Origin: RBC038 sp041390625 | GTDB lineage: Bacteria > Chloroflexota > Dehalococcoidia > UBA2979 | Direction of reading: 5' to 3' | Length of the DNA: 64,000 nt | Assembly (NCBI GenBank): GCA_041390625.1 | Contig: JAWKPM010000001.1 | Location: 317,763 to 381,762 of the forward strand | Shown here: piece after piece, positions 32,538 to 39,885 of the stretch | How the letters are laid out: each line of letters begins with the position of its first letter | How positions within the stretch are numbered: position 1 is the stretch's first letter | Notes under the pieces: generated by a model | Database searches by the model: none | Told to the model about the DNA's origin: nothing | What the model saw: the letters and a program-made list of their open reading frames with translations, nothing else | Made by a program: the position numbers and the translations under genes

Positions 32538-33847
32538 GCCCTGAGCCCGCGCTCAACTGGAACGCGCTCACCGAGGAGGCCACGAGCCTGCTCTCGGAGT
32601 ACGTGCGTATCGACACGGTGAATCCGCCCGGCAACGAGACGCGCGCGTGCGAATGGCTCGGCCGCATCCTTGATGACGAGGGCATCCCGCACCGCCTCGT
32701 GGGCGCGACCGAGGACCGCGCGACGCTCATCGCGACGCTGCCCGGCGACGGCTCCCGAGGCAAGTCGCTGATCCTGCTCAACCACACGGACGTCGTGCCC
32801 TTCGAGGTCAAGCACTGGACCGTCGATCCCCTCGGCGGCGAGGTGCGGGACGGCTACGTCTGGGGGCGTGGCGCGCAGGACATGAAGGGGATGGGCATCA
32901 TGGAGCTCATCGTCTTCCTGCTCCACAAGCGGCACGGGCTGCCGCTCAAGCGCGACCTCACCTTCATCGCGGTCGCCGACGAGGAGGCGGGTTCCGCGTT
33001 CGGTGTCGAGTACCTCGCAACGGACCACCCCGAGGTCCTCGATTGCGAGTACGTGATCAACGAGGGCGGGGGCGGCAGCACCGAGGTCTTCGGCGTCGAG
33101 CGCCCCACCTTCAACATCGGTGTGGCGGAGAAGGGGCCGTTCTGGCTCAAGCTCACGGCGCATGGGCGGCCCGGCCACGGTTCGGTGCCACACGACGACA
33201 ATGCCGCCGACCGCCTGGTCCGCGCCCTTCAGCGCATCCAGGACTGGCAGCGGCCGCGCATCCCCACGCCCGAGGTGCTGGAGTACTTCCACCAGCTGCA
33301 CGACGCCGGCGTCATCACCGAGCCGGTGAACGACCAGCTGCTCGAGCGGCTCGCGGCCGAACACCCGCGTATCCACTCGGTGCAGACGAACTCGATTTCG
33401 CTGACCACCCTCGATGCGGGCGTGAAGCACAACGTCATCCCCGCCGAGGCCCATGCCACGCTCGATGTCCGACTCGTGCCGGGTTACGACCCCGACCGCT
33501 TCCTCGACGAACTGAAGGCGGTCATCAACGACGAGCGCGTGGAGATCGAGGAGGTCTTCAACTCCTCGACGCCGCCCTCACCTCTCGACACCGAGCTGTA
33601 CGCGGTCATGACGCGCGCAGCGAAGAACGCCATCGAGGACGCGGTCGTCGTGCCCGGCGTCTCGACGGGCTTCACCGACTCGAGGGTCTTCCGGCGCCTC
33701 GGGATGGCCGCCTACGGCTTCGTGCCGATCCTGACCGCGCCCGAGGACCAGGGCCGCGTCCACGGTAACGACGAGCGCATGTCGATCGAGAACCTCCGCC
33801 TCGGCATGCAGATCCTGTACGAGACGGTGCGCGGCATCTGCGGTTAG
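32534..33847 (+). CDS. M20-family metallopeptidase/amidohydrolase
   Basis: A 437-residue dinuclear zinc hydrolase of the ArgE/DapE/CPG2 group. Metal and catalytic segments: NHTDVVPF (His and the following Asp), WGRGAQDMKGMGI (bridging Asp), VADEEAGSAFG (catalytic Glu and metal Glu) and a C-terminal RVHGNDERMSIEN (His). The lid domain has HGRPGHGSVPHDDNAADRL. Likely substrates are N-acyl amino acids, dipeptides or related amides. Coupled by ATGA to the LLM gene; 39 bases upstream of the hydroxyacyl-CoA dehydrogenase, which has its own ribosome site. Confidence 0.92.
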   Translation: MSPEPALNWNALTEEATSLLSEYVRIDTVNPPGNETRACEWLGRILDDEGIPHRLVGATEDRATLIATLPGDGSRGKSLILLNHTDVVPFEVKHWTVDPLGGEVRDGYVWGRGAQDMKGMGIMELIVFLLHKRHGLPLKRDLTFIAVADEEAGSAFGVEYLATDHPEVLDCEYVINEGGGGSTEVFGVERPTFNIGVAEKGPFWLKLTAHGRPGHGSVPHDDNAADRLVRALQRIQDWQRPRIPTPEVLEYFHQLHDAGVITEPVNDQLLERLAAEHPRIHSVQTNSISLTTLDAGVKHNVIPAEAHATLDVRLVPGYDPDRFLDELKAVINDERVEIEEVFNSSTPPSPLDTELYAVMTRAAKNAIEDAVVVPGVSTGFTDSRVFRRLGMAAYGFVPILTAPEDQGRVHGNDERMSIENLRLGMQILYETVRGICG

Positions 33848-33886
33848 ACCTCGGTCCGCGCGCTCGCAAGCAGCAAGGAGACTCAC

Positions 33887-34645
33887 ATGCGTCTGGATGA
33901 CATTCAGAAGATCGGCGTGCTTGGCGGCGGCGTCATGGGCGGCGGCATCAGCCAGGTCATGGCGATCGCCGGCTTCGAGGTGATCGACCGCGACCTCACG
34001 ACTGAGCTCAATCACAAGACCCGCGACACGATCCTCAACACCCGCTTCGGCATCCGCCGCGCCGTCGAGATCGGCAAGCTCGACCAGACGGACGCCGAGA
34101 CCGCCATCGCAAACCTCCACTTCACGACTCGGATGGAGGACCTCGCGGACTGCGACTTCGTCATCGAGGCGGTGCCGGAGAACCTCGAGCTGAAGCAGCA
34201 GGTCTTCAAAGAGCTCGACGAGATCGTGAAGCCCGAGGCGATCTTCGTATCCAACACCTCTGGTTATGTCATTGCAGAGATCGCGCAGGACGTCTCGGAC
34301 CAGCGCAAGACGCAGTGCGCCGGCATGCACTTCTTCAGCCCGGTGCCCGCGATGAAATCCGTCGAGGTCATCTACATCGACGGCGTGACTACGCCCGAGA
34401 CCGTCGAGGCCGTGCGCGGTGTCGGCGAGCGCGCCGGCAAGATCGTCTCGCTCGTGAAGGACGCGCCGGGGACCTACGGCTTCCTCGTGAACCGGATCTA
34501 CGCTGCCGCGCGTCGCGAGGCCGACAAGATCCTCGAGGAGGGCATCGCCACCGAGGAGGACATCGACAAGGGCATGAAGTTCGGGCGGAACTGGCCCGTC
34601 GGCATTTACGAGAGCCGCAACGCGACGCGCCAGGGCTGGCTCTAG
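33887..34645 (+). CDS. Short 3-hydroxyacyl-CoA dehydrogenase-like protein
   Basis: A 252-residue NAD-dependent dehydrogenase of the HBD/PaaH type. The Rossmann motif is IGVLGGGVMGGGISQVM. Further family points are DFVIEAVPENLELKQQVFKE, FVSNTSGYVIAEIA and the catalytic His in MHFFSPVPAMKSVEV. The protein stops soon after KGMKFGRNWPVGIYESRN, roughly 35-45 residues earlier than usual, so the distal part of the C-terminal dimerisation domain is missing. No continuation appears in the other frames, which argues against a recent frameshift. The ATG follows AAGGAG. Possibly co-transcribed with the M20 peptidase. Confidence 0.85.
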   Translation: MRLDDIQKIGVLGGGVMGGGISQVMAIAGFEVIDRDLTTELNHKTRDTILNTRFGIRRAVEIGKLDQTDAETAIANLHFTTRMEDLADCDFVIEAVPENLELKQQVFKELDEIVKPEAIFVSNTSGYVIAEIAQDVSDQRKTQCAGMHFFSPVPAMKSVEVIYIDGVTTPETVEAVRGVGERAGKIVSLVKDAPGTYGFLVNRIYAAARREADKILEEGIATEEDIDKGMKFGRNWPVGIYESRNATRQGWL

Positions 34646-34661
34646 CGAGCGACCCTCGAGG

Positions 34662-34832
34662 TCAGCGCCCGGAGGTGAAGCCCCGGATCAGCCCGAGGCC
34701 GAGCGCTACGCCGAGGCCCGCGACCACGACGCCGACGAGGAACGCCAGCGGCGCGAGATCACCGGTCCCGATCGCACCGCCGGCGATGGCGATCGAGCCG
34801 CCAACGACCAGATAGCCGGGGAATCGGTCCAT
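34662..34832 (-). CDS. Small two-helix membrane protein, unknown
   Basis: A 56-residue protein: MDRFPGYLVVGGSIAIAG starts the first helix, and a second Gly/Val/Leu-rich helix ends in LIRGFTSGR. A GAGG-rich sequence lies just before the ATG. It sits 41 bases before the selenocysteine-candidate gene's stop would be read on the same strand, so it could be the last gene of that transcript. It is convergent with the hydroxyacyl-CoA dehydrogenase. No family recognised. Confidence 0.5.
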   Translation of the reverse strand: MDRFPGYLVVGGSIAIAGGAIGTGDLAPLAFLVGVVVAGLGVALGLGLIRGFTSGR

Positions 34833-34873
34833 GCCTCGACCTCACGAATCGATGCCGGGGTGTGAGCCGCAGT

Positions 34874-35455
34874 CTAGCCCGCGCCGGCCTCGAGGGCGGA
34901 CTCGATCTTCTCGCGGATGAACGACTCCGGCACAGGGCCGAAGAAGCGCTCGGCCACCGAGTTGCTGTCCGGCTCGAGGACGGCGAAGGCCGGGTGCGAC
35001 GGCACGCCGAGCGTGTCCGCGAGCGCGCTGTCGTCGCCTCGGTCGTAGTCGAGGATCACGAAGTTGATGCGTTCCTGGTACTCGAGTCGGAGCCCGTTCA
35101 CGACGGGCCGTGTCATCGCGCAGAACGGTCACCAGATGGCATCGACGTACACCAGCGTCGGCTTCCCGTTCGCCGGGAGGTAGGCGCCCGTCGAGTCGAC
35201 GATGTCACCGGGCGGCTCATAGCCCGCGGGCACGAGGACGGCTGGGCCGGTTGGGAACGGGAATGCCGAGGTCACCTCGGCTGTGGCACGCGCAGGCGCC
35301 GAGGCCGTCGCAGCGGCACTCGCGTCGCCCGCACCCGTCGAGGCGCCCTCGTTGCCGGGCGCATCGCTGCCGCAGGCCGCGGCCAGCGCCGCAACGGCGA
35401 CGATCCAGGCGAGGCCAACGAACGGCGCGTAGCGCCTCGAAGGTCGCTTCTTCAT
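34874..35455 (-). CDS. Thioredoxin-fold lipoprotein with in-frame TGA: candidate selenoprotein (UxxC)
   Basis: Read through one TGA, the frame gives a 193-residue exported thiol-redox protein. It has a lipoprotein signal (lipobox LAAAC, Cys28) and a Ser/Ala-rich linker (~30-75). A thioredoxin domain follows: KPTLVYVDAIW, then TGA at codon 109 (35129-35131), then PFCAMTRPVV with Cys112, and later the cis-proline segment LGVPSHPAF. The TGA occupies exactly the attacking cysteine of a WCPFC motif, one base from TGC or TGT, and both flanks stay in frame with normal domain sequence. A hairpin lies 20 bases after the TGA. Selenocysteine is the simplest reading; a sequencing error or recent nonsense mutation is the alternative. 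A TACGCT -10-like element ends 6 bases before the ATG, so the transcript may be leaderless. Confidence 0.7.
35092..35108 (-). promoter_or_regulatory. Putative bacterial SECIS hairpin
   Basis: On the minus strand GCCCGT pairs with ACGGGC around the loop CGTGA. The stem begins 20 bases after the in-frame TGA, and the loop lies 26-30 bases after it, within the coding sequence. A short stem with a G in the first two loop positions at this distance agrees with the bacterial SECIS model as I recall it. Short GC stems are common at this base composition, so this alone is weak evidence. Confidence 0.45.
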
Positions 35456-35522
35456 GAGTCCAGCGTAGCCTCGAGGCGCTGAAGACATGTGACGAGGATT
35501 ACGCCGCTCCCGCCAGCGGCCG

Positions 35523-35939
35523 CTACTGCTTGCTGTTGTCCCAGCTCGCGATCTTGCGCGGCGTCACGCGCACCAGCGGGCGGCGACCACGGTTCTCGGT
35601 CGGCAGCTTGTCCTCGGGCACGCCGCGGCGGCGCAGACCCTCGCGCTGGAGCTCGAGGACCTGGGCCTGGTCCTCGATGACCGTTGCGTCCCCCTGGATC
35701 ACGGCGCCCTTGAGGTCGCCCATACCCTCGCCGGCATCGAGGACGAGGCAGACCTTCGGGTCGCGCTTCACGTTCGCGAGGCGCTGGCCGCGCATGTTGA
35801 GGTAGATGTCGTCATCGATGCGGAAGTAGCCGAGCGGCACGACGTGCGGATACCCGTCGCGCCCGTTGGTGGCGAGGCGAATCCAGCGCGGTCCGTTGTC
35901 GAGCCAGGCGTTCACCTCGTCGCGAGTCATCTCGGCCAT
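35523..35939 (-). CDS. F420-type pyridoxamine-phosphate-oxidase-like split-barrel protein
   Basis: A 138-residue PPOX-fold protein of the small F420- or FMN-binding kind. It contains WIRLATNGRDGYPHVVPLGY, then IYLNMRGQRLANVKRDPKVC and a C-terminal RPLVRVTPRKIASWD. These are typical of F420-dependent reductases of the TIGR03618-like group. The start at 35939 has GGAGGGA 9 bases upstream. It follows the DUF1932-type dehydrogenase gene by 32 bases on the same strand, so the two are likely an operon. Together with two LLM enzymes it supports a cell that makes F420. Confidence 0.82.
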   Translation of the reverse strand: MAEMTRDEVNAWLDNGPRWIRLATNGRDGYPHVVPLGYFRIDDDIYLNMRGQRLANVKRDPKVCLVLDAGEGMGDLKGAVIQGDATVIEDQAQVLELQREGLRRRGVPEDKLPTENRGRRPLVRVTPRKIASWDNSKQ

Positions 35940-35971
35940 CGATGTCGTCCCTCCGGTGGTGACGCCGCCCG

Positions 35972-36817
35972 CTAGTCGTTCAGCGCGGCATCGACGATCT
36001 CGTCGACGCTCGGCGGCGGGTCGGCGTCCTGATAGCGGTCGAGGCGACTGTAGAGGTCGGCGGCGGCGGCGTGGAAGCCTCCCGGCAGCCCGGACGCCTC
36101 GAAGGTCGCCGAGATCTCCTCCATCTCGCCCACCCAGCGCCACGCCTTCGGCGCCGCCCCCTGCAGCCGGCGCTCGAGGCCGTTCACGAGGTCGGGCTGC
36201 GAGGTTCGCCACTCCTCGAGGAGCGCAGCCTCGACACCCTCGCGGCGCGCGACGGCGAGAATCGAGGTGACGAGGGCGGTGCTGCCCTTCGTGTAGGCGG
36301 CGTAGGTCATCTTGAGCGTGGAGGCGGCTCCCGCCCCGCCCTCGATGACGACGACGCCGAGGGGGCTACCCTCGAACCAGCGTGCGGCCTCGGCTGCCCC
36401 GTCCCCCGAGAGGTAGAGCCTCGTGGTACCCGCTCGCCACGCGGGCCCGCCGACGATGCCGCCGTCGACGAAGCGCGCCCCCGCGGCCTCGACGATCGAG
36501 GCGACCGAGCGGGCGGTGGCGGGCGAGACGGCGTTCGCGTCGAGGTAGGTGCCGGCGAACCCGAGGCCGGCAACCTGCCGCGCGACGTCCTCGGCGGCGT
36601 GGGGTGGGCACACGCTCACGATCGCGTCCGAGGCCGCGACGAGCGCCTCGACGCTGCCCGCATCCTCGAGCCCCCCTCGCGCCGCGCGCTCGGCAGTGGC
36701 GCCGCTCCGGCCGTCCGAGGCCCACAGCACGCGCGCGTTCCCGGTCGCTGCCGCGCCAATGCTGGAGCCCATCGCGCCCGGATGCAGGAGCCCGATCGTC
36801 CGTGTCGGTGTGGTCAT
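35972..36817 (-). CDS. NAD(P)-binding dehydrogenase, 6-phosphogluconate/DUF1932 type
   Basis: A 281-residue protein. The N-terminal Rossmann domain opens with TIGLLHPGAMGSSIGAAA, followed by ASDAIVSVCPPHAAEDVARQ and GTYLDANAVSPATARS, like beta-hydroxyacid dehydrogenases. The C-terminal helical domain (GGAGAASTLKMTYAAYTKGS onward) matches the DUF1932 phosphogluconate-dehydrogenase C-terminal type, with a Lys in the expected catalytic helix. Substrate unknown. The ATG at 36817 has GGGAGGT 8 bases upstream. It is divergent from the kinase-like gene at 36904. Confidence 0.82.
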   Translation of the reverse strand: MTTPTRTIGLLHPGAMGSSIGAAATGNARVLWASDGRSGATAERAARGGLEDAGSVEALVAASDAIVSVCPPHAAEDVARQVAGLGFAGTYLDANAVSPATARSVASIVEAAGARFVDGGIVGGPAWRAGTTRLYLSGDGAAEAARWFEGSPLGVVVIEGGAGAASTLKMTYAAYTKGSTALVTSILAVARREGVEAALLEEWRTSQPDLVNGLERRLQGAAPKAWRWVGEMEEISATFEASGLPGGFHAAAADLYSRLDRYQDADPPPSVDEIVDAALND

Positions 36818-36839
36818 CTCTGTCGACCTCCCTCGAGGC

Positions 36840-36870
36840 GTGACACCTCGATGCAGGGGGAGGTTACCAT
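36840..36870 (+). promoter_or_regulatory. Possible promoter of the phosphotransferase-like gene
   Basis: GTGACA (36840-36845, 5/6 to the -35 consensus) is followed after 19 bases by TACCAT (36865-36870). The spacing is long. The gene's GGAGG ribosome site follows at 36895-36899. Confidence 0.35.
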
Positions 36871-36903
36871 CGGCCCTCGCCGCCACCGGCGGCCGGAGGT
36901 GCC

Positions 36904-38037
36904 GTGAACGAACTGCCGATCCCCGCCGGACCCGAGGGGCTCGAAGCCGCGTGGATGACCGAGGTGCTGCGCGCCGACGGCGTGCTCGACGCCTCGGCGC
37001 GCGTCCGACGCCTCGATGCCGCGACCATCGGCGCGGACAGAGGCATCGGAGGCCAGGTGGCGCGCGTGGCCCTCGAATACGACAGCGCGGGCCCCGAGGC
37101 GCCCCGCTCGCTCATCGCGAAGTTCCCCAGCGCCGTCGAGGTCACACGTGCCGGCGGCCGCTACCTGCGCCTTCCTGAGCGCGAGGTGCGCCTCTACCGC
37201 GAGCTCGGGCCCGGGCTGCCGCTGCGCACCCCACGCTGCTACCACGCCGCCGTGGACGAGGCCGGCGACGCCTTCGTGATCCTGATGGAGGACCTCGGCG
37301 AGGCGACCTTCGGCGACGACCTCGAGGGCGCGAGCGACACCCAGCTCGAGGCTGCCATCGAGGCGCTCGCGTCGCTGCACGCCGCCTGGTGGAACGATTC
37401 CGCCCTCGATGCCCTCGGCTGGATGCCGGCCATCGATGAGCGAGCGGCGCAGTGGCAGCGCATGTTCACGGTCGCCTGGCGCGACACCACCTCGGCAGCG
37501 GCCGACGGCTCTCCGAGCGCTCAGGCCCTCCTCGAGGTCGTGCCGGCAGAGGCGCGAAGCCTCGTCGATCGCCTCGTCCGAGAGGGTCGAGGGGCGGTCG
37601 AACGGCTGGCGCGCTCGCCTCGGACGCTGCTGCACGGCGACTTCCGCCTCGACAATCTCTGTTTCGGCCTGCCGGACGGTTCGCCGATCGCCGTGATCGA
37701 CTGGTCGAACGCGACACGCGGACCGGGGCCCTACGACCTTGCGTACCTCAGCAGCGTCGGGCTCTCACCCGAACGCCGGCGCGAGCGCGAGACCGAGACC
37801 CTCACGCGCTACCACGCGCTGCTCCTCGAGCGCGGCGTCGAGGGCTATGACCTCGACGCGTGTCGGCGCGACTACGTGCTGTCGTTCCTCGAGCCGCTGA
37901 TGCGGATGTTCTTCCTGCTGGCGCGCGGACACACGGAAGGCGGCGGTGACCGTGCCTACCGCGTGCTGGCGCAGGTGGTACGCAATGCGTCGATCGCGGC
38001 GCTCGACCTCGAGGCCGCGCGATACCTCGAGGACTGA
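36904..38037 (+). CDS. Aminoglycoside-phosphotransferase-like small-molecule kinase
   Basis: A 377-residue kinase-fold protein. The catalytic loop RTLLHGDFRLDNLCF and the metal-binding IAVIDWSNATRGPGPYDLAY are intact. The N-lobe has SLIAKFPSA as the ATP-binding Lys strand and EREVRLYRELGPGLPLRTP. The family includes antibiotic kinases, but members in acyl-CoA-rich bacteria are often related to ACAD10/11-type hydroxyacyl kinases or to ecdysteroid/choline kinases. I cannot assign the substrate. GTG start with GGAGG 4 bases upstream. Single gene facing the cupredoxin gene. Confidence 0.83.
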   Translation: MNELPIPAGPEGLEAAWMTEVLRADGVLDASARVRRLDAATIGADRGIGGQVARVALEYDSAGPEAPRSLIAKFPSAVEVTRAGGRYLRLPEREVRLYRELGPGLPLRTPRCYHAAVDEAGDAFVILMEDLGEATFGDDLEGASDTQLEAAIEALASLHAAWWNDSALDALGWMPAIDERAAQWQRMFTVAWRDTTSAAADGSPSAQALLEVVPAEARSLVDRLVREGRGAVERLARSPRTLLHGDFRLDNLCFGLPDGSPIAVIDWSNATRGPGPYDLAYLSSVGLSPERRRERETETLTRYHALLLERGVEGYDLDACRRDYVLSFLEPLMRMFFLLARGHTEGGGDRAYRVLAQVVRNASIAALDLEAARYLED

Positions 38038-38054
38038 GCGCCGGCCGGCCCCAC

Positions 38055-38606
38055 CTATTGGACCGCGATCGTCCCCGTCATCGAGGGATGCACGTTGCAG
38101 TGGAACGAGAACGAACCCGCCGCGTCGAACACGACCTCGAAGGTCTCGTTGGTCTCGATGAGGCCCGAGTCGAACGCGTCGTCGTCGGCCGAGACCGTGT
38201 GCGGGACGCCGTCGCGATTCTCCCAGCGCACCGTGGTGCCCACCGGCACGGTGATGCCCTGTTCGAAGGCGAAGTCCTCGATCTCGGTCTCGTAGTCGTT
38301 GTCACCGGACTCCGGGCTGGAGGTGGAGCTGGCCGTCGCCGTCGATGTCGATTCGGGCGTCGACTCGGGCGTCGAGGTCGACTCCGACGTCGCGGTGCTC
38401 GTCGCCTCGGCAGTCGCGCTCGAGGTCGCCGACTCCGTCGAGGCTGCCTCGACGGTCGCACTTCCCTCGGACGTCGAAGTGGCGCTCGCGGCCTCGGTCG
38501 CACTTTCGGTCGGATTCGCGTCGTCGCTGCTGTCGGAGCAGGCGGCGACGAGCAGCAGCGCGCTCGCGAGCGCGAGCGGCAGGAGGAACAGGCGGGTCCA
38601 GCGCAC
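38055..38606 (-). CDS. Cupredoxin-domain lipoprotein (plastocyanin/azurin-like)
   Basis: A 183-residue exported copper protein. Lipobox LVAAC (Cys23) follows a short signal. A long Ser/Thr/Glu/Ala-rich linker (~25-100) comes next, then a type-1 copper domain with all ligands visible: His in GVPHTVSADD and Cys-His-Met in FHCNVHPSM. It is expected to carry electrons at the cell surface. The GTG at 38606 is preferred because GAGGAG lies 8 bases upstream; an ATG at 38648 is the alternative. The acyl-CoA dehydrogenase gene lies immediately downstream of its start on the opposite end of the same strand, with 59 bases between them. Confidence 0.85.
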   Translation of the reverse strand: MRWTRLFLLPLALASALLLVAACSDSSDDANPTESATEAASATSTSEGSATVEAASTESATSSATAEATSTATSESTSTPESTPESTSTATASSTSSPESGDNDYETEIEDFAFEQGITVPVGTTVRWENRDGVPHTVSADDDAFDSGLIETNETFEVVFDAAGSFSFHCNVHPSMTGTIAVQ

Positions 38607-38665
38607 CAGGAGACTCCTCACCGGCGAGAGCGCCGATGAGGGTCCCATACCGGCTGCCGAGGCGG

Positions 38666-39853
38666 CTAGCCCCTCGGCAGCCCGAGGCCGCGCGTCGCGA
38701 TGATGTTGCGCTGGATCTCGGAGGTGCCGCCCGCGATCGTGCTCGACACCGATGCGAGATAGTCCCGCGCGACCGTGCCGCGCCCGGCCTCCTCGCGGTT
38801 CGGGTCCATCAGGTTGCCGTACAGCCCGTAAAGCCGAAGTGTCGTGAGCGTGATCCGCTGGTTGAGTTCCGAGGTGAACAGCTTGGCCGTCGAGGCCTCG
38901 TAGCCGGGCACGAGGTTGTGCGCCTGCATAGTCACGACGCGGTACGAGAACAGCTTCGCGACTTCGGCCTCGGTCCAGCGGTCGGCGAAGGCGACGCTCA
39001 GCTGGTTGTTCCGACCGAGCATCGAGACACCCTCGGGCACCTGCTTCGCCCCATCGATGATCTCGCGCAGCCCGCGCTGCACCCCTACGGAGGTGCCGAT
39101 CCCGGAGCGCTCGTAGTCGGTCAGCGTCATGCCGACGTACCAGCCCCGGTTCTCGTCGCCCACCATGTTCTTCGCGGGGACACGCACGTCCTCGAAAAAG
39201 ACCTCGTTGAAGCCGGAGGCGCCGGACATCTGCGCAAGCGGGCGGACCGTGATGCCCGGCGTCTGCATGTCGAGCATGAAGAACGAGATGCCTCGGTGCT
39301 TGGGCGCGTCCGGGTCGGTACGCGTCAGCATGTAGATGGCGTCGGCGTACTGGGCGCCCGAGGTCCAGATCTTCTGGCCGTTGATGACGTACTCGTCGCC
39401 GTCCCGCGCCGCGCGCGTCTGCAACGAGGCGAGGTCGGACCCCGATCCCGGCTCCGACCAGCCCTGCGCCCAGTGCACCTCGCCGCGCAGGATCCGAGGC
39501 AGTTGCTCCTCCTGCTGCTCCTTCGAGCCGTGCACGATGAGCGTCGGACCCAGCATCATCACGCCGAAGCCGCCGACGTTCGTGGCGCCGGCCTCGGCGA
39601 GCTCCTCGTTGAGGATGAACTGCTCCTTCACGGAAAGTCCCGCGCCGCCGTACTCCTTCGGCCAGTGCGGCGCGATCCAGCCCTTCTCGACGAGGGCGTC
39701 CCGCCAGCGCTCGAAGCCGGCACGCACCTCGGGGTCCGCACTGCGGCGGTCCGCGCCCGGATTCACCTCGCGCTTCGGGGCGTTCGCCTCGATGAACGAG
39801 CGAACCTCGGCGCGAAACGCGGCCTCTTCGGCGCTGTCCTGGAACTCGACCAT
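38666..39853 (-). CDS. Acyl-CoA dehydrogenase
   Basis: FAD-dependent acyl-CoA dehydrogenase of 395 residues. Landmarks are ALVEKGWIAPHWPKEYGGAG, the FAD-binding QGWSEPGSGSDLASLQTRA, WTSGAQYADAIYMLTRT and the C-terminal STIAGGTSEIQRNIIATRGL. The usual catalytic Glu position cannot be fixed by eye. The long-chain or branched subgroup seems likely from its length and N-terminus. The ATG has GAGGAGG 6 bases upstream. The gene lies 32 bases downstream of the oxalyl-CoA decarboxylase-like gene on the same strand, suggesting an operon for acyl-CoA breakdown. Confidence 0.92.
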   Translation of the reverse strand: MVEFQDSAEEAAFRAEVRSFIEANAPKREVNPGADRRSADPEVRAGFERWRDALVEKGWIAPHWPKEYGGAGLSVKEQFILNEELAEAGATNVGGFGVMMLGPTLIVHGSKEQQEEQLPRILRGEVHWAQGWSEPGSGSDLASLQTRAARDGDEYVINGQKIWTSGAQYADAIYMLTRTDPDAPKHRGISFFMLDMQTPGITVRPLAQMSGASGFNEVFFEDVRVPAKNMVGDENRGWYVGMTLTDYERSGIGTSVGVQRGLREIIDGAKQVPEGVSMLGRNNQLSVAFADRWTEAEVAKLFSYRVVTMQAHNLVPGYEASTAKLFTSELNQRITLTTLRLYGLYGNLMDPNREEAGRGTVARDYLASVSSTIAGGTSEIQRNIIATRGLGLPRG

Positions 39854-39885
39854 CGTGCCCTCCTCGAGGTGGATCTTGTCGGGTA

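Noticed and set aside
34646..34815. Frameshifted continuation of the short hydroxyacyl-CoA dehydrogenase
   Set aside because: Neither other frame after the stop carries the family's C-terminal helices; the plus-strand frame there is a shadow of a small minus-strand gene.
35129..35131. Treating the thioredoxin-like locus as a plain pseudogene
   Set aside because: Only one codon departs from an intact fold, it falls exactly on the redox Cys, and there are no frameshifts; selenocysteine or a base error explain it better, although pseudogene status cannot be excluded from sequence alone.
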